Shown: piece after piece, positions 34,586-46,205 of the stretch
How positions within the stretch are numbered: the first letter of the stretch is position 1
Layout: the number at the start of each line of letters is the position of its first letter
NCBI GenBank assembly: GCA_029990175.1
Contig: JARKIP010000005.1
Span: forward strand, 67,334,501-67,398,500
Direction: 5' to 3'
Length of the DNA stretch: 64,000 nt
Origin: Petunia secreta
Taxonomy: Eukaryota > Streptophyta > Magnoliopsida > Solanales > Solanaceae
Made by a program: the position numbers and the translations under genes
Notes under the pieces: generated by a model
Told to the model about the DNA's origin: nothing
The model's database searches: none
What the model saw: the letters and a program-made list of their open reading frames with translations, nothing else

Positions 34586-35206
34586 GATAGAAAGAATTTG
34601 ATAACCTTTGTTGAAACATGTATGTCGCGTATTGCCGAGTTGCGTATCTTTTGTGCTTGCATCCAAAGAAAGATTGGTGAGTTGTGCGGGGCGGTTTGGT
34701 TTGTGCATTCTTGGCTCGCTTCGTGCTTGCTACCCATGACTGTCGGGACCTTGGCCGAGCTGATAGGGATATGCATAAAGTAGTCAATAATGCAAATGTT
34801 TTCTAAAAACTTTTATAAGAAAAAGATGAAATGAAATATTTTATCCCATTGAGTCACGAGTCGCGCTGTGTAAGCCATAGTTATCGCCCTTCATGCTGTT
34901 CCAAACTCCATCAAATGAATTTTGAGGGCGACTTCAAAATTCTGCCCCAATTTGTGTTTGAAATTTTTGAGAGATCCTAAAAAATTTCTACCTCAGTGTC
35001 GACTAAGTTTGTCCTCCAGGAATTTTTGAGAGTTCCTCAAAAATTCTGCCCTAGTGTTTGCTTTGTGGGAAAATTAAATTTTTATGTTTATGCGACCGAA
35101 CCTTGAGTAGGTTTCCTACGTATCCCACTTGGGGAATCAGGTTGTGACGTAGTTCAGAATACATAATGTATTGTACAATGGCGAAATCACTAGCTAGTAC
35201 AAGCTC
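34586..35206 (-). other. Tat sequence between integrase and the tandem array
   Basis: Non-coding. On the minus strand near 35160-35092 is a block with CACAACCTGATTCC, GTGGGATACGTAGG and AACC, also found after the gag-like region of the second Tat derivative (60370-60430). Short direct repeats around AATTTTTGAGAG and TCTGCCCTAGTG-like text lie at 34930-35050. Confidence 0.55.
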
Positions 35207-36643
35207 TTATATATAGTATCTCTTGACATCGTCTGAGTTGATCGGTTTTGGCCATACTTCCCCGTCCATCTCCGCCAATATCAATGCTCCTCCATTCAGA
35301 ACTCGGTGAACCGTGTACAACCCTTGCCAATTTAGTGCAAACTTGCCTTTTGCCTCTTCTTGATTTGGAAATATCTTCTTCAGTACTAATTTCCCAGGTT
35401 CGAAGGATCTTTCTCGAACTTTCTTGTTAAATGCCTTAGCCATTCTCCTCTGATATAATTGCCCATGACATACCACATTTAGTCTCTTACCGTTGATGAG
35501 GGCCAATTGCTCCATTCTTCCTTTGATCCATTCGGCATCTTTCAACTGTGTCTCTTGGATGATTCTCAGAGATGGTATCTCGACTTCCGTTGGTATCACC
35601 GCCTCGGTTCCATACACCAGCAAGTAAGGAGTAGCCCTCGTTGATGTTCTCATTGTGGTGCGGTACCCTAACAGAGCATAGGGTAGGTTCTCGTGCCATT
35701 GCTTTGAATTGTCTGTCATCTTGCGTAGTATCCTCTTGATGTTCTTGTTGGCCGCCTTGATCGCACCATTCATTTGAGGTCTATATGCGGTGGAATTGTG
35801 GTTCTTGATCTTGACCTCACAGGTTGCTTTCATTAGGTCACTATTGAGATTGGACCCATTGTCAGTGATGATCGACTCAGGGATGCCAAATCGGCAGATC
35901 ATCTTATCACAGACAAAGTTTGACACCAATTTCTTCGTCACTGATTTGTACGATGCAGCTTCTACCCATTTGGTAAAATAGTCGATGGCCACCAATATGA
36001 AACGATGTCCATTGGAAGCGGCTGGCTCGATAGGTCCTATGACATCCGATCCCCAGGCGGCAAAAGGCCAAGGTGACCCCATGATATTCAATTCATTGGG
36101 AGGCACTCGAATCATATCTCCATGGACTTGGCATTGATGACATTTCTTTGCGTGCTTTATGCAATCATGCTCCATTGTCATCCAGAAATAGCCAGCTCTC
36201 AAAATCTTCTTTGCAAGCACGGAACCGTTAATATGTGGGCCACACATCCTAGAGTGTATTTCTTCCAACAACTTAGCAACTTCTTTTGTGTCCACACATC
36301 TCAGCAATCGCAGATCGGGTGTCCTTTTGTACAAAACTTCTCCGTTCAAAAAGAAACCATTTGCTAGCCTCTTCAGTGTCTTCTTTTGGAGACTTGTTGC
36401 ATCCTTTAGGTAAATGCCGTCTTTGCGAAACCCTTTGATGTCGTGGAACCAAGGTTGTCCATCTGATTCTTCTTCTACTTGATAACAGTATGTTGGCTGC
36501 TTCCTTACTATCACAGGTATTGAGTCCATGTAGTTCTTGTCGGGATGTTTGATCATGGAAGATATGGTGGCCAAAGTATTCGCGAACTCATTTTGTAGCC
36601 TGGGTACATGCCGGAACTCTATCTTGGTGAACCTTTGCTTCAT
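35207..36643 (-). pseudogene. Tat integrase, open frame with a damaged active site
   Basis: 478 codons open on the minus strand. The N-terminal zinc region includes HDCIKHAKKCHQC, and the core follows with D in WGSDVIGPI and D in IITDNGSNL. The third acidic residue should stand in NGAVEAANK, but here the text is MNGAIKAANKNI, so Glu is replaced by Lys. The spacing from the second Asp is one residue short of the usual 35 intervening residues, because a codon is missing in CEVKIKN. The C-terminal part (GKLVLKKIF, KFALNWQGLYTVHRV, GALILAEMDG) is the usual Tat integrase tail and ends YYI at 35207. Integrase joins the cDNA to host DNA. This copy should be catalytically dead although its reading frame is long. 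Confidence 0.9.
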
Positions 36644-36659
36644 CTCTTTTATGCACTCC

Positions 36660-36970
36660 AGGTATGGCAGTATCTTGGAGTTCTTTGCTGTCTATTCTCC
36701 TCGAACTTGGTGAATCAACAAGTCAGAATCTCCGATTTCTAACAGCTCTTGTATGTTCATGTCCACCGCTAATCTAAGACCCAAGATGCAAGCTTCATAT
36801 TCCGCCATATTGTTGGTGCAAGAGAACCTTAATTTGGCTGTGACAGGGTAGTGTTGTCCAGTCTCCAAGACCAATACTGCTCCAATGCCGATTCCTTTGA
36901 AATTTACTGCGCCATCGAAGAATAACCTCCAATTATAATACTCTTCGGTAATATCTTCTCCTACGAACAT
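36660..36970 (-). pseudogene. Second RNase H domain (archaeal-type, Tat hallmark)
   Basis: The minus strand reads WRLFFDGAVNFKGIGIGAVL, then CTNNMAEYEACILGLRLA (catalytic E) and LLEIGDSDLLIHQV (catalytic D). This is a complete ribonuclease H fold segment distinct from the one attached to RT. A stop near 36690 separates it from the integrase frame. Dual RNase H domains are known for Tat elements. Confidence 0.88.
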
Positions 36971-37500
36971 GACTTCTTCGTCGGGGAAATAGTGTGCAAC
37001 AGTTCGTAGTCATCTCCCACCAGATTCTCGGCCATATGAGCAGCCAGGGCTTGAGCTTTTATCGCCTTTTGAGCGACAAAAGTGATGTCAAATTCACTGA
37101 GCAGCATTTGCCATTTAGCTAGTTTCCCAATAGGCATTGGTTTTTGGAAAATATACTTGAGAGGATCCATTCTCGATATCAGCAATGTTGAGTAGGATGT
37201 CAAGTGGTGCCTCAGCTTTTGTGCTATCTAGGTCAGCGCACAGCACGTGCGTTCTATCAATGTGTACTTGGCCTCATAAGGAGTAAACTTCTTGCTTAGA
37301 TAGTATATTGTTTGCTCCTTTCTTCCAGTTGAATCATGTTGCCCCTATACACAACCGAACGCCGAATCTACCACAGACAGGTACAAGATCAAAGGTCGCC
37401 TAGGTTCAGGTGGAACCAGCACAGGCGGGCAATACAAGTACTCCTTTATCCGATCAAATGTTTTTTGGCAGTCCTCCGTCCACTCGATCACTGCACTTTC
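36961..37500 (-). pseudogene. RT-linked RNase H domain (gypsy type), decayed
   Basis: Downstream of RT on the minus strand come pieces of the usual gypsy RNase H: an EW..DCQK.F block, PRRPLILYLSV, the YYLSKKFTPYEAKYT region and MPIGKLAKWQMLLSEFDI (37203-36961), joined by frame breaks and stops near 37330 and 37210. It degrades the RNA strand of the hybrid during reverse transcription; this copy is broken. Confidence 0.8.
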
Positions 37501-38481
37501 TTTAATAACCTGATGATCGGTTCACAGATGAAATTGGATTGTGCTATGAATCGGCTGATGTAGTTAAGCCTTCCCAGGAAGCTCATGACCTCTTTCTTGA
37601 TTTTTGGCGGCGGCAATTCTTTGATGGCTTTGATCTTGGATAGATCCAACTCGATACCCCTCCTACTAACAATGAAACCCAGAAGCTTCCCTGCTGGAAC
37701 ACCAAAGGTACACTTTGCTGGATTCAGCTTCAAATTGTACTTCCGCAAGCGATTGAAGAACTTGCGCAACTTGTCAAGATATTACGAACTCTTCTTTGAT
37801 TTGATGATCACATCATCCACGTAGACTTCAATTTCTTTGTGCATTAAGTCATGGAACATAGTTGTCATTGCCCTCATGTAAGTTGCCCCAGCATTCTTCA
37901 ACCTAAATGGCATAACCTTGAAGTAATAAGTTCCCCAAGATGTGGTGAAAGCTGTCTTCTCGGCATCCTCCTAATCCATGAGCACTTGATGATAACCGGC
38001 GAAACAGTCCACGAAGGATTGTAGCTCATGTTTCGCGCAATTATCAATCAGGATGTGTATATTTGGCAAAGGAAAAACATCCTTCGGGCTTGCTCTATTC
38101 AAATCTCTATAATTCACACAAGCTCGGAGTTTCCCGTTTTTTTTCGGTACTGGGACAATGTTAGCCAGCCAAGTTAGATATTTGACTATTTTCAAGATTC
38201 CTGCATTGAGCTGCTTGGTCACCTCCTCCCCAACCTTCAACAAAACTGACGACATGAAAGTTTGAGCCTTTTGTTTGACCGGCGGAAAGCCCAGATTGAT
38301 AGGTAATTTGTGAGCTGTGAGCTACCACATCCGTGCTTATGCCAGTCATGTTATCGTACGGCCAGGCGAATACGTCCTCATATTCCTTAAGAAACTTAGT
38401 ATATCGCCTTTTATCTTTGGTGGTGAGATGCACACTGATCCTTGTCTCTTTCACAATTTCCTCATCTCCTAGGTTTATCAC
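37500..38481 (-). pseudogene. Tat reverse transcriptase, several stops
   Basis: Minus-strand order: KNGKLRACVNYRDLNRASPK (38150-38100), DVFPLPNIHILID, SFVDCFAGYHQVLMD, then TAFTTSWGTYYFKVMPF and the active site VYVDDVIIKSKKSS at about 37830. A stop follows directly, then LRKYNLKLNPAKCTFGVPAG and VMSFLGRLNYISRFIAQS. At least two in-frame stops (near 37970 and 37785) and a frameshift near 38200 break it. The upstream part (38481-38260) is the connector from the protease region. Confidence 0.9.
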
Positions 38482-38797
38482 CTCAGTTTCTTCCAGGTTC
38501 GATTTAGGCTTGTTTTCAAATCTATTAATTTCTTCTTATGTGGTCTCATCAAAATCATCATAATCAACTTCAGTTTCCTCGAGCTCCAATATTTCATTAC
38601 ACGTTGCGATTGTGGACTCAATGGTATTATTGGTTTGAATGCTGAAAAATAAAGTATTGCAAAATTAAAAGATTAAAACAAAATTTAAGCGAGAAATAGT
38701 GCGGTATTTTATTTATGAATCCTTGAAAAATGAAGTTTGTTGGGAGACATATGCAACAAGAAAGGAAAATGAAAATTCCACGACTCAAAGTCGGGTT

Positions 38798-39283
38798 TTA
38801 TTTTAGAAAACATAAAATAGATTCTATCCCCCCAGCTCTACCAAGGTCCACGATAAGCTCGGCCCGGTTGCTGATCCAGCTATTCAATGCGGCTCTAGAT
38901 CCAGTCTTTGTCAGCCCAGGAGGTTCAACATGTTCTTCTAGGATCACACAACAGTCTTTATTGGATATGAATATATTTTGCACTCCCTCCAGCAGGTCAT
39001 CTTCAGCATAAGCTATCTTGGGCTCAACTCCTTGCGCTGTGGACACCTCCCCTTTTCGGCCATCCAAGTATCCAGACGAGACAAAAATATGTAAGAGAGT
39101 CTTGGTGCTTTTCTTATAGAACTTGAAATCCAGTGATGCTTCTTTCATGCACTTCTCGTAGGTCACAACATACACTATGCCAGCCTTTTCATTGTCGGGC
39201 CTCATCACGATTTTGATTGGCTCGACCATGCCATCCAAGTTCTTGCCCAAACCTTTACCAAGTTCGTAACCTTGCTTTATCAT
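38798..39283 (-). pseudogene. G-patch-like segment between protease and RT
   Basis: The frame begins MIKQGYELGKGLGKNLDGM. The Y-x3-G-x-G-L-G-x3-x-G spacing is that of a G-patch, an RNA-binding glycine motif. A linker of about 120 residues without known domain follows, ending near WISNRAELIVDLGRAGG. G-patches next to retroviral-type proteases are known in some plant gypsy elements and in betaretroviruses. The call rests on one motif. Confidence 0.65.
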
Positions 39284-39299
39284 GATGCCTACAACCTAA

Positions 39300-39844
39300 T
39301 CTCCAGGCCATCATTTTGCAGGTTGTGGGAGTACATATGGCTCTTCAATCACCACCTCCATAGGTTCGAGTGCTTTAGGTAGCCATACTTGTTTCCCTTT
39401 TGTTTCTTCAGAGATGCGCTTCTAATTGGGACGAGCATTAGGTGAGTACACTGGCCGCTTCTCTGTCTTAGTCGGCAAGGTCTCACGAAATTCACATGAG
39501 AGCACTCCCCAATCAGATATGACTGGTTCCCAGACTAAGTTTCTCCCTATATAGCCTTTGCCTCGACCATCCCAGTAGGCACTGTACAAGTTTCTCTTTC
39601 TTTCTTCAATCCCATGTGGTGTATTGACTAACTTGGGAGCGAAGTGTGTAGTATAACCCCCTTAATTTGCGTCTGTGGGATTCCAAATCAGGTTGCAGTT
39701 TTTGCGATGTCCTCCTCGAGTACCTTGCACTGCTCCCATGAGCTCCACCGTATATGAGGTCTGCCCATCAGGAGCATTTCGTTCGATTGCGGGTATAGTT
39801 GGCTCATCATAAATGGAGTTGTTCCCTTCACCGAACACCACCAC
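39300..39844 (-). pseudogene. Tat polyprotein linker between protease and G-patch
   Basis: Short minus-strand pieces such as NNSIYDEPTIPAIERNAP and NLIWNPTDAN (39844-39662) continue the polyprotein but are cut by stops. No catalytic domain is recognised. This part is usually a poorly conserved linker in Tat elements. Confidence 0.6.
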
Positions 39845-40834
39845 CTATTTGTGGTCCCACTCGAACTTCACTGTTTGGTGCAATGTAGAAGGCATTGCTC
39901 TAGCCATGTGAATCCAAGGTCTTCCCAGGAGCAGGTTATAAGAAGCCGAGATGTCCATGACATGAAATTCAACAGTGAACTCCACGGGACCGACCATGAT
40001 AGTTAAGTCAATTTCTCCAATGGTGCTCCTTTTCGATCCATCGAATGCCTTCACCTTCATGTCGCTCTCTCTTATCTTGCTTTGATCAATTCCCATTCTT
40101 TTCAGAGTGATGAATGGGCATATGCTCAAACCAGAACCTCCATCGATCAAAACTCTTCCTACGAACCAGTACTTGTATTTGATAGTAACATGCAAAGCTT
40201 TGTTGTGGCTTAAACCTTCGGGTGGCAATTCATCTTCATGAAAGGCAATTCGGTTGGCCTCCATGACTTGTCCGACCATGCTAGCTAGGTTTTCAACCGA
40301 GGTGTCCACCGGGACATGTGCTTCGTCCAACACTTTTATCAAAGCATTTTGGTGGCTCTCTGACTTGAGGAGTAAGGCTAAAATAGAGATTTGTGCAGAT
40401 ATCTTCTCCAAATGTTTAACCACGGAGTACTCTTTTGCTTGCGCTTTCTTCCACAATTCTTCGGACTCTTCCTCGCTAATGCCTCGCCTCCCTTGAACAA
40501 AATGCTCGGGAGTATAAATCCTCCCACTCCTAGTCATTCTTTGTGCAACAATAGTCTCAACTATTGGTTTGTTCTTCTTCTCCATTTCATAGTCCCACGG
40601 TACCGCCTTGTCACTATACGGGGGAATCATATCGACATAGAATTTTGGAGCTAGTTCTACCTCGATAGGCTCTGGTGCCGTAACGGCTTGAGCAACTGAA
40701 CCAAGTGCCGGTGCATCTCCCTTTGCTTTAACAATAGTCCCCTCCAGGCTACATTCTTTATCCAACTCGATCAGATTCACCCTATTGTCTCCATGGTTGG
40801 GCAGGGAATTGTTGTGCACTTTTGGAGTTTTCAA
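39845..40834 (-). pseudogene. Tat aspartic protease domain
   Basis: A minus-strand frame of 329 codons. The retropepsin core is VLIDGGSGLSICPFITLKRM, where the Tat group normally has D-G-G-S in place of D-T-G-A. The block VEFHVMDISASYNLLLGRPW near the end is the second conserved protease part. The N-terminal half (EELWKKAQAKEYSVVKHLEK, SILALLLKSESHQNALI) is the linker typical of this group. It cleaves the polyprotein; this stretch is open, with a stop at its end. Confidence 0.88.
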
Positions 40835-42388
40835 GTGTATCGCCTTTTAATCGATCAGGTCTTGTATCTTGTCCCTCAGGGCGTAACACTTCTCGGTATC
40901 GTGACCAAGTCCTCCAGAGTGAAAAGCACAGGTTTTTGGTTTGATCAAAATAGGGTGTCATCCTATCAGGCATTTTGAATGGTACGGATTTTATATGACC
41001 GACTGATTTATGTCTCTCGAATAACTGAGTGCGAGACTTGGCCAATGGGGTATAGTTTCTTTTTGGTATTGGGTTGTTGCTGGCGTGAGGCCTTGGTGAA
41101 TAGGTATTTGTGTTTCGGTAGTTGGGGCTTTGCGGATATGGGGCTCTTTGTGGTGGTGGATTTTGGAACATGAGCTTAGTATTGTATACTGGGTAGGTGG
41201 GTGTGGGTGGAATGTATAGGTATGATGGAGGAGGTGTTTGGTAATAGTGGTTATGGGTAGGAGAGTGGTCGCGTGATGCAGCCACGAAGGAGACATCATC
41301 CTTCTTCTTTCTTGATGTAGCAGTGCTCCGAGTTTGCAACTAACGATTCTTCCTGTCTTCAATCCATCTTCAACCATATCCCTAATCTTGATCAACTCTC
41401 TAAATTTCTTATCTTGTAGATTCAACATCTTGTCAAAGTAGACGTCTTCTTGTATGCAGATGAAGGTCGCAACTATCTCGGTGTCTTCCATAGAAGGTTG
41501 GACTTTAGTAGCTTCGGCTCTCCACCTAGTTGCAAATTCTCTGAATGTCTCGGTGGGTTTCTTCTTCAACTTCTCTAGGTAGAAACGATCAGGCATGGCA
41601 TCAGTGTTGTGCCCAAAACAATCAACAAAGTCCCCAGCCATTGCTTCCCAGCTCGTCTATTTCTTTGTTTGCTGCTTTGAGTACCATACCAGCGCATCTC
41701 CAGTCAGACTGCGGTTGAACAGTTGCATGTGGATCTTTTCATCATGTCCAACCCCAACCAACTTGTCACAATAAGACCTCAAATGAGCTATCGGGTCACC
41801 CCTATCGTCGAACATATTGAACTTGGGTGTCTTATAGCCTTCGGGCAACTTCAAGTCAGGGTACATGCAGATATCCTCATAGGCCAACCCTCGAGTTCCT
41901 TTGGTACCTTGGAGTTGCCTGAACTTCTTTACCAACCATTTTACTTGCTCCTTGGTGTTACTTGGTTCTTCCTTGGTCCATGCATACATATCATGATCTT
42001 TGGTGGGTGATCCGATGGTTTTTGTTTCAACGATGAACAAGGGTAAGTTGTTTTGTGGTGCTTTTGGGGGTGAGGTATAGCTTGGGTAAGGAATGTCTTT
42101 TTCAGGGTATAGTGGATCTTTGCCATGAGGGCGGGTGTTTTTTTCTGGTTCAAGAATCTCATCAGCACGGGCAAGAGAGATCCTACTCTCTAATTCGAAC
42201 AGTCTTTGTTCCAACTTGGCATAATCTTCATATGCGACCACACCTTTCTTTTCAGGAGTTCCATTTCCAAATTTGTCAAACTCATCCATAATATTACGTC
42301 TCGTCCTTGTCCTTGTAGGTAAAGAGGGAGGTGTTGGGATTGATCCTCTGGATCTCAACCGGTATTGCGGTGCGGCAAGAATGCACAA
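40800..42388 (-). pseudogene. Tat gag, split by frameshifts
   Basis: Minus-strand pieces in order: 42388-41657 (coiled N-terminus YAKLEQRLFELESRI, then the core LPEGYKTPKFNMFDDRGDP, HLRSYCDKLVGVG and TGDALVWYSKQ), 41641-41340 (FYLEKLKKKPTETFREFATRW, gag C-terminal core), a proline-rich linker 41339-40990, and a zinc-binding-like block CAFHSGGLGHDTEKCYALRD at about 40930-40870. Stops at about 41650 and 40850 and a frameshift near 41335 break it. The same CxxHSG..GHD.E..xxL block is found in the second Tat derivative at 59110-59180. Confidence 0.88.
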
Positions 42389-42943
42389 ACCAAACTTTCA
42401 AGGACTTGGGGACTGTTATATCAAAAAAAAAAAAGAAATGTGAGTATAGGTTAGTTTAAAATAAAATCGTGTCCTACCATGTAGGGGACCTCTTTTGTGC
42501 CAGAGGTAGGCCTATCGAAGATTCAAAGTAATGTTTGCACCGAATACGTCATTTTGTTTGCGTAAACATAATCAACACAAACCTAAAACCCAAAAATGAC
42601 GAAATTTTATTTAATTTGCTTGACTTTATTACTAGCACTAACTTAAAACAACGACTCGACTGAACGGAAACAAAGATAAAAGAAAAGACGACTCGACTTA
42701 AGATGACCAGACTAATGTGCCAAGCAAAGAGGTTTGGATCAGGCGTCAATTCAAGCATCTTCTTCCTTCTCTTTGGCTTCTTCCTTAGGTTCGTGAACCA
42801 GGCTCATAGGTGGAGGAGCGAAAAACATCTCTATCATATCTTTCCCAGCTTACATGTCCCTCAGAGCTTTTGTGAAGAATTCACAGATTTCTATCCCCAT
42901 TGGTTCCCTTCTCTTCCAGTGGCACTGCCTTAATGTACTCTCC
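42389..42943 (-). other. Spacer between ORF1 and gag of the Tat element
   Basis: No coding frame is recognised. A run of A (about 42428-42439) is present. In Ogre-type elements the stretch between ORF1 and gag is non-coding, which fits. Confidence 0.45.
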
Positions 42944-44390
42944 TCATCCTTTGAGCAGATCTTGTAGATTTTCAGCAGCTTGCCTTGCGGCCATAACCTT
43001 TCCTGTCCAATACTTGAGTTCGTCCCCTTTGATCTTGTCCTTGTATTGCCTCCTCATCTCCCTCTCTTGTGTTACACTTAATTCTTCCTTACTTTGGTCG
43101 AATTCATGTCTCAGCCTTTTGTATTTTCTAGTGATACTAGGAGCCTTGATTTTCCTTTTCAGCGTGGTCTTAGACCGGAACTTTTTCTTATCTTCACTGA
43201 GGCACTGAGGATAAGTCAGAGCAGCCAGGGGGTTCACCCTACTGTCTCGGCCACGACAAAACTGCATAGTAAGCCTCTTTTCCTACATTGTCAAGATAGT
43301 CCCCACCATTGGGTGCTCGATGTCTTTCATGTCAACATTAAAGCTTCTTCCTTCAGTCAACTGCGGGGTCTGCTGTGTCATCCCTACTTGACGGATAATT
43401 CTCAGAAGAACGTAGTGATGAGTTCCTCGGAATCTAATCAATGTCAAGAAAGTGATGTCTTGACCTTGTATGGAAACAGTGAAGCCAACACAGTTTGCAA
43501 TCACCCATTGCACCTCTTGCAACTCCTCGAGCTTGGTGTACCATCCTTCCATGTTTGCAGGGTCTTCCCATGCCACTGTTCTAGCCATGCAGGTGCTATG
43601 TGAGCGAATCCCTCATCTCCACGATGGTTTTGGTGCTACCGGACTGACAGGGACACTGTGCAAATACTCTATCAACCATATTTACAGCAACATATTGCAC
43701 CCTTCGAAGAAGTCTCCTCCTCTCCTAAATTTGGTTAGAGCCTTATAAACTTCTCCCAGAATCATCGGAACCAAACATACTTGACGTTTGTGAGCTCCCT
43801 TGCGCAATCTCTCTACTACTCTTCCCAGCCTTATGTCGATCTTTCCTTCCTTCTCGGGGAAAACCATGCTTCCCAGAAAAGCAATGATGAAAGCATTGGA
43901 TTCAGTCCACTCCCAGTCTTGAATTTCCCATGGTCCAGTCCAATCATGCCTAAGTGTGTAATCTCCAAACCTAGAATGCAAGTACTCTAACGTGACTTTC
44001 CCATCATGCACCCCTTCAACGTATGGATCATAAGGAGCACCCAACAATTCAATGAACTCCTTAGGGTCCACTTCTCGGGGATAAATCATAGTCTCAGGCC
44101 CAGGCTCTAACCGTGCTAGTCCTCAAAATTCCTCCAACATTGGTGCCAACTCAAAACCAATTAAATGAAACACGGCCCTCTTGTAATCCCAAAAGTGTGT
44201 AGCAGCCTCGACCAAACCAGGCGTGGTAGTGTAGGTTTTGAGAGCCACAAACTCCCCCAACATCTTTTAAACATGAGCCTTACTAATAATAGCCAGATCT
44301 TCCCACCAGAGTCTGATCAAATGAGGAGGTCGGGAAACAATCTCGAACTGAAGTGTACCTTTTGCAGCCATAATCTGCAACCAAAATAAG
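42944..44390 (-). pseudogene. ORF1 module 2 (plant mobile-domain-like), next to gag
   Basis: Minus-strand pieces: about 44370-44110 (TLQFEIVSRPPHLIRLWWED), 44089-43682 (DWTGPWEIQDWEWTESNAFI, VCLVPMILGEVYKALTKFRR, GGDFFEGCNMLL), 43588-43283 (WEDPANMEGWYTKLEELQEV, TLIRFRGTHHY) and 43267-42944 (a basic, coiled-coil tail KYKRLRHEFDQSKEELSVTQ). The function of ORF1 in Tat/Ogre elements is unknown. The region resembles the plant mobile domain / DUF7745 type, from memory. Several frame breaks are present. Confidence 0.7.
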
Positions 44391-44582
44391 AAAAGGTAAA
44401 GACAAAAACATTCTTATAGTCTTGATCATGTTTAAGCAAACGATCAATATTTTGTGCAAACATTTCTTCGAATCCATGCAGGGATGCGATTTTGTCATTT
44501 CTCGGGTTAAGAACCCTTTTGACGTTTGGACAAGGTTTCCTAATAGACCTTAACGCGCCATGGTCGTAAGGCTTTTCTATGT

Positions 44583-46205
44583 TTAAATGACATGAGGAAA
44601 AATAAACATGCATTGCCAATTGTTCTCAAAATTTCCCCAAAACTTCATTATATACTTGAAGTCTAATACATAAAAACTTTTACAAATAAAAAGACAAAAC
44701 GAAACTAGACATTGGGTTCCTTCTCTAGCCTGGCCTTGTTTGCTTCTCTTACTATCTCTTGAACCTTTAGCTGCGAACAAATGGAGTATGTCCATGGCAC
44801 TGCATTCGGTGTTCCATTGCCCAAGTTTTTCCATCAATCCCTCTATTTTTCCTTCTAAGTTAAGTACACGTATCTTCCATGTCTCTGTCCCTCTTTGGTG
44901 CTCCGTTTCTGATTCTGATACCCTGCGCAATAGCCACTTATATTTGATTTGTGCCTCTACTTTCTTGTCGTTGATAGTGTCGCTCCTATTTGGCCCCTGC
45001 GTAACCGTCCCTCTCAATTCTGCTTGCAACCAGTCTGCATAGTGTGGTTCACAGCCTGCCTTATACCAATCTCGTTCTATAGATTTTGGACCCATAATGC
45101 AACGATTTTTCCAACTATCGATGATTTCCCCAGCCAAAGCAATATTCTCTTCAGCGTAATCAAGTTGATATCGTCCGGTGAATGCCATTTGAATTATGCA
45201 TTATTTTCTGCCAGCTTACCTCATGACTCTTCCAGGGATATATGGTTGAAGGCCTCGTAGCCGCATTAGAGTTAAAAAAGGAGTGGCGTTAGCTCGAATT
45301 TTGAATTTTTTTGTCGGGAACCAAGTGAACATCCATTGTAGTTTGTTGTCTGTTATGCTGTTAAAGAGTTTCAGCCAACCTTCAACACTACTTGCTTGTT
45401 TCAAGGTTCTAACTCTATAGCGTGGTGTAGTTATACGATTAATGCCTGATGGTTTGAGTATTTCTGTGCTTCCTCTCACTATTTCCAAATGCTCCTTAAA
45501 CCAAAGTTGTATTAACAAATTGCACCCCTCGAAATATTTAGCCCCCTTATTACAAAGCACCAAAGCTCTATAAATATCGGCCGAAATCATAGGAACCAAA
45601 GTGCATTCTCGTTTGTCAACCCCGTTCATCACAGCTTCCGCTACCTTGATCAACTATACCCCCAACGTAATGCTTTGAATTTTCAGGAAACACCATAACA
45701 CAAAAAAAACTATCTATGAAGCAAAAATCTTTCCTTTATGCCAATCATCGTAGGAAGTGAAATCTTGGCGTCTTTGGTCAAAATCGCCATCATGACCAAA
45801 CTTCTCATACAGAAAAGACAACAGTATGTCACTGCATCGTTTCCAGCAAGGCCAAGCAACTTGCGAAAGTCGCTCAAAATGGGAAACTTTGGAATGATGA
45901 TTGTCATTTCTTGCGATGTACGCTTTTCTCTGATCATACCCGAATCTTCTATGAAACCACCTATCTCTTCTAACAACGGTGTCAACTCTACGCCATTGAA
46001 CCTAAAGACATTCCTTTGCTCATCCCAAAATGTAATCTCCACCTCGATAACCCCACGACACGGTTCCACTTCCATCAACAAAGGTAGATGCCCCAAGTAT
46101 TTATGAACCCGCAAATAATCATGACCTCCTAAATCGCTCTATCACCATGCCAGTAGAGGAGGAACACCCATGACCCATACCAAATCTTGGACATTTTGAT
46201 CCATA
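44583..46205 (-). pseudogene. ORF1 module 1 (plant mobile-domain-like), next to the 5' LTR
   Basis: Minus-strand pieces: 46205-46115 (NVQDLVWVMGVPPLLAW), 46114-45710 (PCRGVIEVEITFWDEQRNVF, FNGVELTPLLEEIGGFIEDS), 45653-45216 (CTLVPMISADIYRALVLCNK, GAKYFEGCNLLIQLWF, LRGLQPYIPGRVM) and 45188-44583 (YQLDYAEENIALAGEIIDSW, then a coiled coil SETEHQRGTETWKIRVLNLE). It shares the VPMI...YRAL..KG..FEGCNxL pattern with module 2, so ORF1 occurs twice in this element. It is broken by stops. Confidence 0.72.

Noticed and set aside
35207..42388. Endogenous pararetrovirus (caulimovirid) as source of the RT/RNase H
   Set aside because: An integrase, a second RNase H, LTRs, a tRNA-type primer site and a target duplication are present, which fit a Ty3/gypsy Tat element and not an integrated pararetrovirus.
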